The notes: generated by a model from the letters alone, not told the origin. A stretch of DNA of 38,249 nucleotides from Nitrospirota bacterium (GCA_021814615.1 JAKAHZ010000018.1:1-38249), one strand, 5' to 3'. Positions 1 to 8,437 are shown, counted from the stretch's first letter. Program-made: numbers and translations.

Positions 1-299
1 AGGAACGTCGTCAGCACCTCGCCGATGGACGGTTTCGACGCCACTTCGGTCGGCGTGATCTCGTGGATCACCACGTTCTCCGCCGTGAGTTCTGCGCCGG
101 GGCTGACCAGATGGTAGTACACATCGCCGATCCCGATCGCGCCGCCCGTCATATGCACGGCGCCGATGGAAATGATGCCGTCCTTCACGTCATCCAGGCC
201 GGTCAACTCCGTGTCGATGACCGCAAACTCCGTTGTTGCTATAGGCGCCTTCGCGTCAATGAACGGCGCTGCGGCGCTTCTGGTGAACCAGCCGAACAT
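1..299 (-). CDS. DnaQ-family 3'-5' exonuclease, partial (3' end outside window)
   Basis: The first 99 codons are present and the gene runs off the left edge. The ATG at 299 is preceded by an AAGGA-type ribosome site. Residues 27-35 read AVIDTELTG, the Exo I motif (DxE) of DEDD exonucleases, followed by GIISIGAV and then VIHEITP, the usual order in DnaQ/PolC epsilon-like proteins. It starts 28 bp after the stop of the CNMP/CBS/DUF294 gene, so the two are probably one operon. From family knowledge, such pairs often lie beside acetate or other sodium:solute symporter genes. It is likely a stand-alone exonuclease acting on nucleic acid or nucleotides. The Exo II and Exo III motifs and catalytic histidine lie outside the window and cannot be checked. 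Confidence 0.85.
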   Translation of the reverse strand, partial: MFGWFTRSAAAPFIDAKAPIATTEFAVIDTELTGLDDVKDGIISIGAVHMTGGAIGIGDVYYHLVSPGAELTAENVVIHEITPTEVASKPSIGEVLTTF

Positions 300-327
300 G
301 GCGCATCCTTCCCCGGCGGACCGTTCC

Positions 328-2253
328 TCACCAGATCATGGACTTGTACCGCTCGATGATCAGATCCTGGACCTTCTCGATCAGATGGAAGGCTTCCTTG
401 ATGGACCGCCGTTCCAGATTGCTCAGCAGGTCGGGGTTGATGAAATTATCCGGCATCTTCTCCTGGCTAAGTTGGGCATACTGATGATGGATGCGCAACA
501 GCATCATGAACTCGAAGGCATGCTCGAACTCGTCGGCGTAATCCTTGACGATCGTGTGCACGTTGCGCAGCGAGTTGATCCGCTCGAGCGTCGGGGTCTC
601 TCCGATGCCCCGTTCGAGGGAGAAGAGCCTCACCATGTCGACCAGCGGTGCCAGTCCCTTGATCTTCAGGTTCAGCTCGTCCTTGTGCGCCCCGTCCTTC
701 TCCACGACAAAGGATTTCAGGAACCCGATGGGCGGCGTGTTCTTGATCGCCAGGTTCGCGATATGGCCGAGAAACACCTTCTGGTCCTTCACCAGGTTGA
801 GCAGGTGGTCGCGCAGCCCCTCGGCAAGCGACGCCTCTCCGGCAAGCGGGCGGAAATCGAAAAAGGCGACGCAGTGGATGAGCGCCTCCGGCGTGGGCTC
901 GTCGACCCAGTGCGTGAAATACCGTTTCCAGACCCGGAGCGGCTGGTTCCATTGAGGGTTGCTGGCCATGTAGTTCGCCGGGCAGGGCGGGAAACCGCAC
1001 TTGACCAGGCCGTCCTGGACGAAGCGTGCGAAGGTCGCGAAATAGGCCTTTGCCGCCTCCTCGACGGCCGGATCGGGATCCGTATAGATGATCGCGTTGT
1101 CCTGGTCGGTCTTGAAGGTCTGCTCCTTGCGGCCCTCGCTCCCGAACCCGATCCAGCAATAGGGAACGGGCGGATGCCCGAACCGTTTCTCCGCGATTTC
1201 CAGCACCTTGCGCACGATGCGGTCGTTCAGTTCCGTGATGACCTTGGTGATGTTGCTGGCCTTGGCCCCTTCCTTGAGCAGCAGCCCGATGATGCCGTTG
1301 ATCTTGGACGACACGGGCGCCAGGCCTTCGAGGGTCTGCTGGCTCTCGATGTCCTTGGTCAGGGACAGCGGCGAGGTCCCCTGCAGAATCATGAGGTCGT
1401 GGTTCGTCAGCACGCCGGCCAACGCACCGTCCCTGATCACGATAATGTGGTGGATGTTGTACCGGATCATCTTGAGGACGGCCTCGAAGCAATAGTCGCG
1501 GCTGTCCACACGGATGAGCGTCGTCGTCATGATGGTCATGACCGGGTCGCCGACATCCCTCCCGCGGGCCACCACCTTGTCGCGGAGGTCGCGGTCGGTA
1601 ACGATGCCGGCAGGCAGGTTGTTCCGGTCCATGATGACCAGCGAGCTCACCCGGTTCTCGGCCATGATCTGGGCAGCTTCCCGGATCGTCACGTCCTCCT
1701 GCGCGGTAACGACTTCCTTGATCCCCATGTCGCCCACGCGGGTCGTGAAAAGCAAGCGATCGCTGCCGCCGTAGAAAATGGTCCGGTCCTGCATCTCCCG
1801 GTAGGTCTTGTCGATATACCGGGTGATGTGGGACTTGAGAAAATGCTCCGTAAACGCGAGCCGGGAATCGAGCAGTTTGATCACCATCTCCTTGCCCAGG
1901 AGATAGCAGATCGTGTCCTCCACCGCCGTGACATTGGAGCGGACGCGGTCCTTGCCGACCATGGACAGGAATCCGAAGGTCTCTCCTTCGCCGCGATAGT
2001 CGATCACGACTTCGTCGCCGTTCTCGGAGCGAAGAGAGATTTTGATCCCTCCCTTTTTGATGATCCGGAGAGCCTCGCTCGGCGGACCGTCCTGCTCCAT
2101 GATCACCGTATCCTTGGGATAGAATTCCATGGACAGGTTCCGGGCAACCGCATGGATGTCGGTTTCTTCGAGAAACTGAAAGGGCGGGACGTTCTTCAGG
2201 AAATTGATCACGTCCTCGATGATCATGTGGGAATTTGACGTCCCGTTTTTCAT
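328..2253 (-). CDS. CNMP-binding / CBS pair / DUF294 nucleotidyltransferase
   Basis: A 641-residue cytoplasmic regulator. Residues about 20-135 form a cyclic-nucleotide-binding fold. Residues about 180-295 are a CBS pair (two repeats, with IVTDRDLRD and VLTNHDLMIL). Residues about 310-640 are the DUF294 putative nucleotidyltransferase and its C-terminal helical domain. The nucleotidyltransferase signature is intact: GFGSEGRKEQ at 369-378 and TDQDNAIIY at 382-390, the GS...D.D pattern seen in GlnD/GlnE-like enzymes. Family members are thought to nucleotidylylate a partner or sense nucleotides; the substrate is unknown. Upstream of the ATG at 2253 there is no clear Shine-Dalgarno; the ATG at codon 10 is an alternative start. 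The exonuclease gene follows after 28 bp. Confidence 0.85.
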   Translation of the reverse strand: MKNGTSNSHMIIEDVINFLKNVPPFQFLEETDIHAVARNLSMEFYPKDTVIMEQDGPPSEALRIIKKGGIKISLRSENGDEVVIDYRGEGETFGFLSMVGKDRVRSNVTAVEDTICYLLGKEMVIKLLDSRLAFTEHFLKSHITRYIDKTYREMQDRTIFYGGSDRLLFTTRVGDMGIKEVVTAQEDVTIREAAQIMAENRVSSLVIMDRNNLPAGIVTDRDLRDKVVARGRDVGDPVMTIMTTTLIRVDSRDYCFEAVLKMIRYNIHHIIVIRDGALAGVLTNHDLMILQGTSPLSLTKDIESQQTLEGLAPVSSKINGIIGLLLKEGAKASNITKVITELNDRIVRKVLEIAEKRFGHPPVPYCWIGFGSEGRKEQTFKTDQDNAIIYTDPDPAVEEAAKAYFATFARFVQDGLVKCGFPPCPANYMASNPQWNQPLRVWKRYFTHWVDEPTPEALIHCVAFFDFRPLAGEASLAEGLRDHLLNLVKDQKVFLGHIANLAIKNTPPIGFLKSFVVEKDGAHKDELNLKIKGLAPLVDMVRLFSLERGIGETPTLERINSLRNVHTIVKDYADEFEHAFEFMMLLRIHHQYAQLSQEKMPDNFINPDLLSNLERRSIKEAFHLIEKVQDLIIERYKSMIW

Positions 2254-2620
2254 AGCTGCTTAGAAACCAAGCAAATACGATACCAGCGGGGTATTTTTAG
2301 GGTAGTGAGGGAAAGAATTTATCGCACCGCTCTCACGTATCATTGCAGAGGTTCAATTGCCACGCTGCAACGCAAAACGACGACCCCGAAAAGACACTTT
2401 ATATTCAAATAATTACCGGGATGCGAGCGAAAAAGGTCTTTGCAGTATGAGGGCGATAACAGGACCTGGAGATTCGGAAAAGAACGAGACTTTCGAGGAT
2501 GAAGATAAACTTTGAATTATCAAATAGAATTAAATTACGGAAGCGCAGTTACCAATCGTAATTTTCCGCATGTTACCGTGATACAAAGGGTAACTGTGTT
2601 CGGAAGGGCTTGTTTTCCCG
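2254..2620. other. Non-coding gap, AT-richer than its surroundings
   Basis: A 367-bp stretch between the transpeptidase-like gene and the DUF294 gene. I see no convincing ORF. It holds an 8-bp inverted repeat, CAGTTACC at 2546-2553 and GGTAACTG at 2589-2596, with another GTTACC between them. There is no T-run, so this is not a clear terminator. A promoter for the DUF294 operon should lie at the left end, but no good -35/-10 pair stands out. Confidence 0.5.
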
Positions 2621-3178
2621 TTACTGTTTGAGGAGAAGTACCTGGGACCCTGGCTCAAGGACAAAGAAGAGAGCATCCATATCTTTCGTTTTCAGGAGAA
2701 CAAGGGGGCTTCCCTTGCCGGGTTTGTCCGTGGGGACGGAAGTCTTTGGCTTTCTGGCAATGACCAGAGGCGGGTTGGAGAACAGAAGCTGCCGTTTTTT
2801 GGATGATCCGTCTGTTTTCTCCGAGACCGTATAGATGCCGGGTTTCATCCGTTTGCCGCCGGCTTTGCGCGTATCGAAATCAAAGGTCCGCAGGATCCGG
2901 TTCCGGTATTTCAGCGTACCCTTCCTTTTTTTCAGGTCCAGCAGCACATATTTTGAATCGCTCGCAAGCAGGGCCTTTTGCTTGATAAGAAGGTCCTCTT
3001 CGAATCTCAATTCGTCGATGCGCTCCCGCAGTTTATGCTCGCGAAGGATGAGCGATTGACGCTCTTCGCCGGCAGGATCGGTCATCTCCGCGCCTGCGCT
3101 TGCCTGGCCGCAGAGCACCGCAAGCGCCAGAAAAACTCCCCTCACCCATGCCCGTCTTTTCTGTGTTCCGTCGTTCAT
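2621..3178 (-). CDS. Exported degenerate L,D-transpeptidase-like protein (no catalytic motif)
   Basis: About 185 residues: a signal peptide (VFLALAVLCGQASA), a charged helical segment that may form a coiled coil, then a beta-rich part. It can be aligned by eye to the product of the upstream gene: KYVLLDLKKRKGTLKYR matches TYIVVDTVNNRLSLRRA, and the C-terminal KDMDALFFVLEPGSQVLLLK matches KDLETLHKIVPIGTKVYIY. The region that should carry the HGC catalytic motif has no cysteine and no HG pair. It is therefore probably a non-catalytic paralogue, perhaps a periplasmic partner or peptidoglycan-binding subunit; that role is inference. The ATG at 3178 lies just after the upstream stop; an in-frame TTG at 3184 overlaps that stop and is the alternative. 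Translation is probably coupled. Confidence 0.7.
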   Translation of the reverse strand: MNDGTQKRRAWVRGVFLALAVLCGQASAGAEMTDPAGEERQSLILREHKLRERIDELRFEEDLLIKQKALLASDSKYVLLDLKKRKGTLKYRNRILRTFDFDTRKAGGKRMKPGIYTVSEKTDGSSKKRQLLFSNPPLVIARKPKTSVPTDKPGKGSPLVLLKTKDMDALFFVLEPGSQVLLLKQ

Positions 3179-3180
3179 GA

Positions 3181-3846
3181 TCAATAAATGTAGACCTTGG
3201 TCCCGATCGGGACGATTTTGTGCAGCGTTTCAAGGTCCTTGTCTCCCACGGAAATGCAACCGTGAGTGAAATGGGTGCCCAGAAGCTCCTTGTATTTCGT
3301 GCCGTGAATCTTGTACCCGTTTCCGAGCAGCAGAGCATACTTGCCCAGCACCTCCCGGACGATCCGGTCGGGATCGTTGGGCGGCGGCACCGGCATGTTT
3401 TCCTCCACATAGGACCAGTCCGGCCTGATCCAGACGGGATTGCGTTCCTTGCCGAGCACGGTCAGGGATCCCGTGGGGCTCTCGAAGAACCAGTTCCTCC
3501 CCGTCTCTTCTTCGATATAATTGCGGCTGCCTGTCCCCACCACCGCGGTCAGAAGCACCTTGTCCGCCCGGCGCAGGGAGAGACGGTTGTTCACCGTATC
3601 CACAACGATGTACGTATCGTCGGTGTCGAGCGCGGTAATCATGCTTCGCAATCCCCGGTTCTGCTGCTCCAGTTCAGAAACCTCGGTCTCGAGCCTTGCG
3701 ACGGTGGCGCGCAGGGAATCGAGGGACGAGTCATCAGCGGAAACGAGGGCCGCAGGAAAGAGGAGCAGAACCGCGAAGAAAAACCAGGAGACATACGGTG
3801 ACGCGAATCTTTTCTCTTTCGGCGACTTATTGATATCTCGGAACAT
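3181..3846 (-). CDS. L,D-transpeptidase (YkuD fold)
   Basis: A 221-residue exported or membrane-anchored enzyme. It has an N-terminal hydrophobic segment (WFFFAVLLLFPAALVSA), a coiled-coil stretch (SLRATVARLETEVSELEQQ), then a YkuD domain with KIHGT and the catalytic THGCISV (Cys at about residue 197). The usual S-HGC-R is here T-HGC-S, a modest deviation. The family makes 3-3 cross-links in peptidoglycan or anchors proteins to it. The ORF extends to a TTG at 3873, but the ATG at 3846 has AAGGA eight bases upstream and is the better start. The next gene overlaps or abuts the stop and encodes a paralogue without the catalytic motif. Confidence 0.85.
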   Translation of the reverse strand: MFRDINKSPKEKRFASPYVSWFFFAVLLLFPAALVSADDSSLDSLRATVARLETEVSELEQQNRGLRSMITALDTDDTYIVVDTVNNRLSLRRADKVLLTAVVGTGSRNYIEEETGRNWFFESPTGSLTVLGKERNPVWIRPDWSYVEENMPVPPPNDPDRIVREVLGKYALLLGNGYKIHGTKYKELLGTHFTHGCISVGDKDLETLHKIVPIGTKVYIY

Positions 3847-3910
3847 AAACGGTGTCCTTATATCTTTTCTCAACTGAATGGGTATTCGGCATGACGATCA
3901 AACGATATTG

Positions 3911-3941
3911 CCACCCTTCTTGTTTGCCCGAAGAAGGGTGG
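3911..3941. repeat. Perfect 11-bp inverted repeat (hairpin)
   Basis: CCACCCTTCTT at 3911-3921 is followed by a 9-base loop and its exact complement at 3931-3941. There is no T-tract on either side, so it does not look like an intrinsic terminator. It lies just before the larger palindrome at 3961-4078 and may be part of the same intergenic element. Confidence 0.6.
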
Positions 3942-3960
3942 CGCCCAAGAAGGGCACCCA

Positions 3961-4078
3961 GCGAAAATCCTTCACGGCAGACTCGGTCGTCCTCGGTACA
4001 TTTCGGAAACTCGCCCTCCGGGCTCAGACAATCCGAAATGTTTAACCCTCGTCCTCGGTCGCCTGCCTAGATTTTCGC
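3961..4078. repeat. 118-bp nested palindrome, REP- or MITE-like
   Basis: Four sets of arms nest around one centre: GCGAAAATC (3961-3969) with GATTTTCGC (4070-4078); GGCAG (3976) with CTGCC (4063); ACATTTCGGA (3998-4007) with TCCGAAATGT (4032-4041); and a central GCCCTCCGGGC (4013-4023). The long fold, lack of an ORF and intergenic position fit a non-autonomous mobile hairpin or REP-type element. No second copy is visible in this window. Confidence 0.6.
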
Positions 4079-4199
4079 ATGGGGATTACCACAAGCTCGA
4101 TACGTTAGACCTCTAACGCCAGCAGTAACTCTTTACTCTTTAATCCCTACAGCTGACATATTCGCGCCTTTGTGCCTTCGTGGCAAATGGTTCTTCCCG
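4079..4199. other. Intergenic tail with a CTTCGTGGCAAA-type repeat fragment
   Basis: A non-coding stretch just downstream of the glcD-like stop. It contains a short hairpin, CGTTAG-ACCT-CTAACG (about 4101), and a CTTTGTGCCTTCGTGGC stretch (about 4168-4186). The latter resembles the right arm of the dispersed repeat at 21513-21532, which also abuts the stop of a minus-strand gene. No clear terminator. Confidence 0.4.
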
Positions 4200-5567
4200 T
4201 CAGAGAAATATCTTTCCCGGGTTCAGGATATTATTCGGATCGAAAGCCTTCTTGATGTTTCGCATCACGGCGATGGCGTCAGGCCCGATCTCGAGCGGCA
4301 GATAGGCCGCCTTGGCGAGCCCAATGCCATGCTCGCCGGTAATGCTTCCCTGCAGTCTGACGACGGCCTCGAAGATCTCCCGCACCGCCTGCTCCGCCTT
4401 CGGCCGCTCCTCTTCCTCGTGCATTACATTGACATGGATGTTCCCGTCGCCCGCATGGCCGAAATTGACGATCAGGAGACCGTACTTGTTCCCAATGGCT
4501 GCGATCCGTTGCAGCATCTCCGGGATCCGGCTCACCGGCACGACGATATCCTCGTTCAGTTTCTTCGGTTTGAGCGCGTACAAGGCGGGAGAGATGGACT
4601 TCCTGAGCTTCCAGATCCGCTGCTGTTCTTCCGGGGTTGCCGCACGGATGGTACGCACTGCCCCGGCCTCGCGGCAAAGCGCTTCGATCGTGTCGATCTC
4701 CCGGTCGGCCGATAACGCGGGGCCGTCTGTCTCGATCAGGAGCATGCTTCCTGCCCCGCCGGACAGATCGATGGCCAGATGACTTTCAGCCGCCTGCAGG
4801 GCGCCGCGGTCTACGAACTCGAGGGCCCGGGGGATGATGCGGCGTCCCGCGATCAAGGGCAGGACCGCGATCGCCCGTTCCGCATCGGGAAAGAACGCCG
4901 CCACCGTCCTGACCGCTTCGGGAAGGGGCAGGAGCCGGAGAACGATCTCGGTGACCACGCCGAGCGTCCCTTCCGATCCCACGAAGAGCCGTGTCAGGTC
5001 ATAGCCCGCCACGCTCTTGAATGTCCGGGCGCCGGTGCGGATGATCCTGCCCGAGGGAAGCGCCACCTCGAGGCCCAGGACGTAATCGCGGGTCACGCCG
5101 TATTTCACCGCCCGGAGCCCGCCGGCGCACTCGGCCACGTTGCCGCCGATGGTGCAGAAGGCGCTGCTTGCCGGATCGGGCGGATAGAAGAGCCCCCGCT
5201 TTTCCGCCTCCCGCTGCAGGTCGCCGGTGATCACGCCGGGCTCGACCACGGCGATGCGGTCCGCTTCATCGATCTCCCGGATGCTGCTCATCCGTTCGAA
5301 GGAAAGGACCACGCCGCCTTCAGACGGCACGGAGCCGCCGGACATGCCGGTGCCCGCGCCGCGCGGCACGACAGGCACCCGCTCGCGATCCGCCGCCTCC
5401 AGGACACGGGCGACCTCGCGGGCGGCAGCGGGCCGCGCCACGGCCCAGGGCCGGCCCGGACTCCGCGTTGCGTCGTAGGCGTAGACGGTGAGCTCTTCCG
5501 GTTCGGTGAGCAGGTTTTCGGTGCCGACGATGGACCGCAGTTCCTTGACGAAGGCGGGTTTAAGCAT
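4200..5567 (-). CDS. glcD: GlcD-type FAD-linked oxidase (2-hydroxyacid dehydrogenase)
   Basis: A 455-residue flavoprotein of the glycolate oxidase GlcD / D-lactate dehydrogenase family. The PCMH FAD-binding half carries PRGAGTGMSGG (68-78), GGNVAECAGGLRAVKYG and FVGSEGTLGVVTE. The C-terminal half carries NFGHAGDGNIHVNVM and GEHGIGLAK, ending with FDPNNILNPGKIF. It oxidises a 2-hydroxyacid (glycolate, lactate or similar), passing electrons to a partner or the quinone pool. No GlcE/GlcF Fe-S partner is adjacent. The ATG at 5567 overlaps the end of the GH57 gene by 8 bp, so translation is coupled to it. The gene symbol is by family; the substrate is not proven. Confidence 0.85.
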   Translation of the reverse strand: MLKPAFVKELRSIVGTENLLTEPEELTVYAYDATRSPGRPWAVARPAAAREVARVLEAADRERVPVVPRGAGTGMSGGSVPSEGGVVLSFERMSSIREIDEADRIAVVEPGVITGDLQREAEKRGLFYPPDPASSAFCTIGGNVAECAGGLRAVKYGVTRDYVLGLEVALPSGRIIRTGARTFKSVAGYDLTRLFVGSEGTLGVVTEIVLRLLPLPEAVRTVAAFFPDAERAIAVLPLIAGRRIIPRALEFVDRGALQAAESHLAIDLSGGAGSMLLIETDGPALSADREIDTIEALCREAGAVRTIRAATPEEQQRIWKLRKSISPALYALKPKKLNEDIVVPVSRIPEMLQRIAAIGNKYGLLIVNFGHAGDGNIHVNVMHEEEERPKAEQAVREIFEAVVRLQGSITGEHGIGLAKAAYLPLEIGPDAIAVMRNIKKAFDPNNILNPGKIFL

Positions 5568-7140
5568 ACACGCTGTAGTCGATATGGGGAAAGATGTTGT
5601 CGGCGTATTCTATATCGCCGAGCCATCGTTCGTCAATGCGATTCCCCTTGATATCGTCGTACAGCCGCGTGAAGCGGAGAACATGATCCTGGGTGCGCTT
5701 CACCGCGTATTCCACATGGCTGCCGGTCTTCATGATGAAGGCCCAGTCCGAGCTCTGCGCCAGGAGAAGCTCCCGCGCAGCCTGGTTCAGCGCCCGCCGG
5801 AGCACACCGTCGGCGTTCGGGAAGGACCGCGCCAGCTCCGTCATCCTGTCCGCAGCCTTGTGGAGATGGCGGTAGATCCAGTCGTTCGATCCGTTCAGCC
5901 AGAACTCCGCGTATCCCTTGTATCCCCAGCTGGACTGCGACGGCCTGACCACCTGGCAACGCGGGTACTCGGCAAGGTATTCCGTCGGCGTAGTCAGCTT
6001 CACGGTCTGCTGGTCGTAGGCGATCTTCCGGAAGAGGAAGTTCAGCCAGTCCGGCCCCTCGAACCACCAGTGGCCGTAGAGCTCGGCGTCGTAGGGCGCC
6101 ACGATGACCGGTTTCCGGTCCCGGATGATCCCGGCAAGCCACTCGACCTGCCTTTCCCGGTTGAACAGGAAGTTCCCGGCATGTTCTGCGGCCCGTTCGA
6201 GCGCCCAGTGGCGGATATAGGGGTCCTTGTGGTTCGTCTTGCCGGTGATCTTGAAATACTTGATGCCCAGGTTCACCCGCACGCCGTCGGGATGGAGGTA
6301 GGGCTTGATATACTCGTAATCCAGGTCGAATCCCACGTCGCGGTAGAATTCACGGTAGTTGAAGTCCCCCGGATACCCTTCCTTCGAGCTCCAGACCTGC
6401 TTGGACGACTCCACATCCCTGCCGAAAGCGGCCACCCCGGAACGGCAGAAGACAGGAGCGAAGACGCCGTACTTGGGCCGGGGCGCAGCGTGATAGATGC
6501 CGTGGGAATCGGTGAAAAAGAAGCGGATGCCGTGTTCCTTCAGCAGCTCGTCGAGCCCTTCGTAGTAGCCGCATTCGGGGAGCCAGATCCCCTTGGGCGG
6601 CCTGCCCAGGTGGCGCGTATGCTGGTCAACGGCCACGGCAATCTGCGCGCGCACCGCGTTCCGGTTGACCATGAGCGGAAGGAAGCCGTGGGTTGCTCCG
6701 CAGGTGATGATCTCCATCTTGCCGAGGTCCTGGAATTTCTTGAAGGCGCTCACCAGGTTCTGCCCGTATTTCTCCTCGAACACGTAGCGCGCGTTCCGGA
6801 ACATGTCGCGGTACATTTCCGCGAGAGGGCGGAACTCCGGCTGGTTCCTCGTCCGTTCCACTTCCTTCTCGGCAAGCTCGATCAGCTTGTTGATGTGACG
6901 GACATACCGGTGCTGGAGCAGCGGATCGGTCAGCATGGCGATGAGCGTCGGCGTCAGGCTCATGGTGATCCGGAACTCCACGCCGTCATTGATCAGGCCG
7001 TCGAACACATTGATCAGCGGAATATAGGTTTCCGTGATCGCTTCGTAGAGCCAGTCCTCTTCGAGGAACTGGTCGTGCTCGGGATGGCGCACGAAGGGCA
7101 GATGGGTATGCAGTACCATCGCCAGATAGCCTTGAGCCAT
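5560..7140 (-). CDS. GH57 1,4-alpha-glucan branching enzyme
   Basis: A 526-residue cytoplasmic glycoside hydrolase family 57 enzyme with the DUF1957-type C-terminal region. It begins with LAMVLHTHLPFVRHPE (GH57 region 1). The nucleophile Glu189 is in WLPECGYYEG and the acid/base Asp351 in PYDAELYGHWWFEG, both as in characterised archaeal GH57 branching enzymes. It makes alpha-1,6 branches in glycogen or a related alpha-glucan. GGAGG lies four bases before the ATG at 7140. The upstream gene is the DUF4912 protein, separated by a strong terminator at 7303-7334, so this gene probably also has its own promoter. The oxidase gene follows with an 8-bp overlap. Confidence 0.92.
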   Translation of the reverse strand: MAQGYLAMVLHTHLPFVRHPEHDQFLEEDWLYEAITETYIPLINVFDGLINDGVEFRITMSLTPTLIAMLTDPLLQHRYVRHINKLIELAEKEVERTRNQPEFRPLAEMYRDMFRNARYVFEEKYGQNLVSAFKKFQDLGKMEIITCGATHGFLPLMVNRNAVRAQIAVAVDQHTRHLGRPPKGIWLPECGYYEGLDELLKEHGIRFFFTDSHGIYHAAPRPKYGVFAPVFCRSGVAAFGRDVESSKQVWSSKEGYPGDFNYREFYRDVGFDLDYEYIKPYLHPDGVRVNLGIKYFKITGKTNHKDPYIRHWALERAAEHAGNFLFNRERQVEWLAGIIRDRKPVIVAPYDAELYGHWWFEGPDWLNFLFRKIAYDQQTVKLTTPTEYLAEYPRCQVVRPSQSSWGYKGYAEFWLNGSNDWIYRHLHKAADRMTELARSFPNADGVLRRALNQAARELLLAQSSDWAFIMKTGSHVEYAVKRTQDHVLRFTRLYDDIKGNRIDERWLGDIEYADNIFPHIDYSVYA

Positions 7141-7302
7141 ACAACCTCCGGGAGGGCGTCGGCATTGCCGCTGCGGCCGGGAAATAACGGCCCTGCGGGT
7201 GTGCCGACTGCAACGATTTCACCGGCGGCGCCGGGGCCGACGGTCATCACTTTTCTTTCGTGGAATCTTCCTGCGGGGGATACGGATTACGGCGGCATCC
7301 CC

Positions 7303-7334
7303 TAAAAAGAAAAGTCCATCCCGCCGGGATGGAC
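7303..7334 (-). terminator. Intrinsic terminator of the DUF4912 gene
   Basis: On the minus strand a perfect 9-bp stem (GTCCATCCC / GGGATGGAC, 3-base loop) is followed by TTTTCTTTTTA. It lies 37 bp after the DUF4912 stop and separates that gene from the GH57 gene. Confidence 0.88.
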
Positions 7335-7370
7335 TCTCCGTGGACCGAAGCTCGTTGCAGTGCTGCGGGA

Positions 7371-8342
7371 TCAGCGTCCCTGTTTCCGGCTGCGGCCGGA
7401 GAGGGATGCCGACGAAATATCCATGAGCCGCCGAAGGCGGAGCAGTTCCTGCACCTGCTGCGACTGCGCCGACTGGCCGCCCGCGATCCACCCGGGGATG
7501 CCGTAGAGCTTCACGAAATCCTCTTCGATGCTCATCCATTCCTCGTCGAGGACATCCGAGACTTCGCCCGACGGCATGCTCATGGCGTTCGAACGGGCAA
7601 GTACGAGGAACCTACCATCGGACGTCCGCAGTCCGATATCGGCGCAGAACGACCTGCCCGGACGCTGCAGGTTGAAATACCAGCTTCCCACGTGTTCATA
7701 TACATCCTGGTCAAAATAGGCCGTTGCGTTGGAGCCGTCGAAATGCACGCCCGTAATGTCGTAGACCCGCACACAGAGCCTGCTGTCATGCCCCAGGAGC
7801 GCGCGTTCCCGATCGATCCGTTCCTGCGGTATCTCCCAGTAGGCAAAGGCATATTCGGGATCGCGCGGCAGCATGATGATCCGCTCTTCACCGTACTCGC
7901 CGGGCAAAGACGCGCCCGTTTCCAGGGCGGCGAATTCAGGAGAGCCGGTAAAGAACTTGGCTACCGATACCTGCTCCTGCTCTGCCAGCGGCTCGGTAGC
8001 CGGGATCTTCACCCGGCGCTGCGGTTCCTTTGCCGCAGCGGCTTTCAGGGGAGCCTCGAGAACGGGTTTTGCCCGACGGGCTGCCGGCTTCGCTGCTGCG
8101 GCCTTCTTTTTTACCGCTTTCTTCGCAGGAGCGGTTTTTGCTTTTGAGGCAGCGGGCTTCGCCGATTTGGCTGCCTTGACCTTGGCTTTCGCGGCCGTCT
8201 TTGCCGGTTTCGCCCCGTTGGATTTCGACAGAAGACCGATCAAATCAGTCTTCGTGGAACCTGCCGGCACGGTTATTTTTTTCTTCTTCGCCATTGCCTT
8301 GAGCTCGGCAACGGTCTTTAACTGAAGCGATGAATTGGCCAT
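7371..8342 (-). CDS. DUF4912 protein with SAP/Rho-N-like head and Lys/Ala-rich linker
   Basis: About 323 residues in three parts. Residues 1-45 (TVAELKAMAKKKKITVP, then GSTKTDLIGLLSKS) look like a Rho N-terminal or SAP-type helix-extended-loop, a nucleic-acid-binding fold. Residues about 45-125 are rich in Lys, Ala and Pro (AKAKVKAAKSAKPAASK), like histone H1 tails. The C-terminal part is DUF4912, with PRDPEYAFAYWEIP and SWYFNLQRPGRSFCADIG; the WEIP core is typical. DUF4912 genes are often neighbours of GH57 alpha-glucan enzymes, as here. The mRNA begins ATGATGATTATG; GAGAGG touches the first ATG, so the ATG at 8342, nine bases away, is the likely start. Function unknown; a carbohydrate or regulatory role is inferred. 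Confidence 0.8.
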   Translation of the reverse strand: MANSSLQLKTVAELKAMAKKKKITVPAGSTKTDLIGLLSKSNGAKPAKTAAKAKVKAAKSAKPAASKAKTAPAKKAVKKKAAAAKPAARRAKPVLEAPLKAAAAKEPQRRVKIPATEPLAEQEQVSVAKFFTGSPEFAALETGASLPGEYGEERIIMLPRDPEYAFAYWEIPQERIDRERALLGHDSRLCVRVYDITGVHFDGSNATAYFDQDVYEHVGSWYFNLQRPGRSFCADIGLRTSDGRFLVLARSNAMSMPSGEVSDVLDEEWMSIEEDFVKLYGIPGWIAGGQSAQSQQVQELLRLRRLMDISSASLSGRSRKQGR

Positions 8343-8366
8343 AATCATCATCCTCTCTCGGTTTTT

Positions 8367-8394
8367 ACTATATCACAAAATCCTTGCATGTCAA
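8367..8394 (-). promoter_or_regulatory. Sigma-70 promoter of the DUF4912 gene
   Basis: TTGACA (8394-8389), a 16-bp spacer and TATAGT (8372-8367) on the minus strand. The predicted mRNA start is about 18 bases before the ATG at 8342 and leaves the GAGAGG site inside the leader. Confidence 0.75.
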
Positions 8395-8437
8395 ACCGTT
8401 GGCCCCTTTTCGCCCCTTTTTCCCGCCGAAGTTGTCC

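Noticed and set aside
166-2238. A 690-codon plus-strand open frame
   Set aside because: It is antisense to the DUF294 gene, whose domains and motifs are clear. Long antisense frames are expected in GC-rich coding DNA, and the translation resembles no family.
5488-7305. A 605-codon plus-strand open frame
   Set aside because: Antisense to the GH57 gene with its intact catalytic motifs; a composition artefact.
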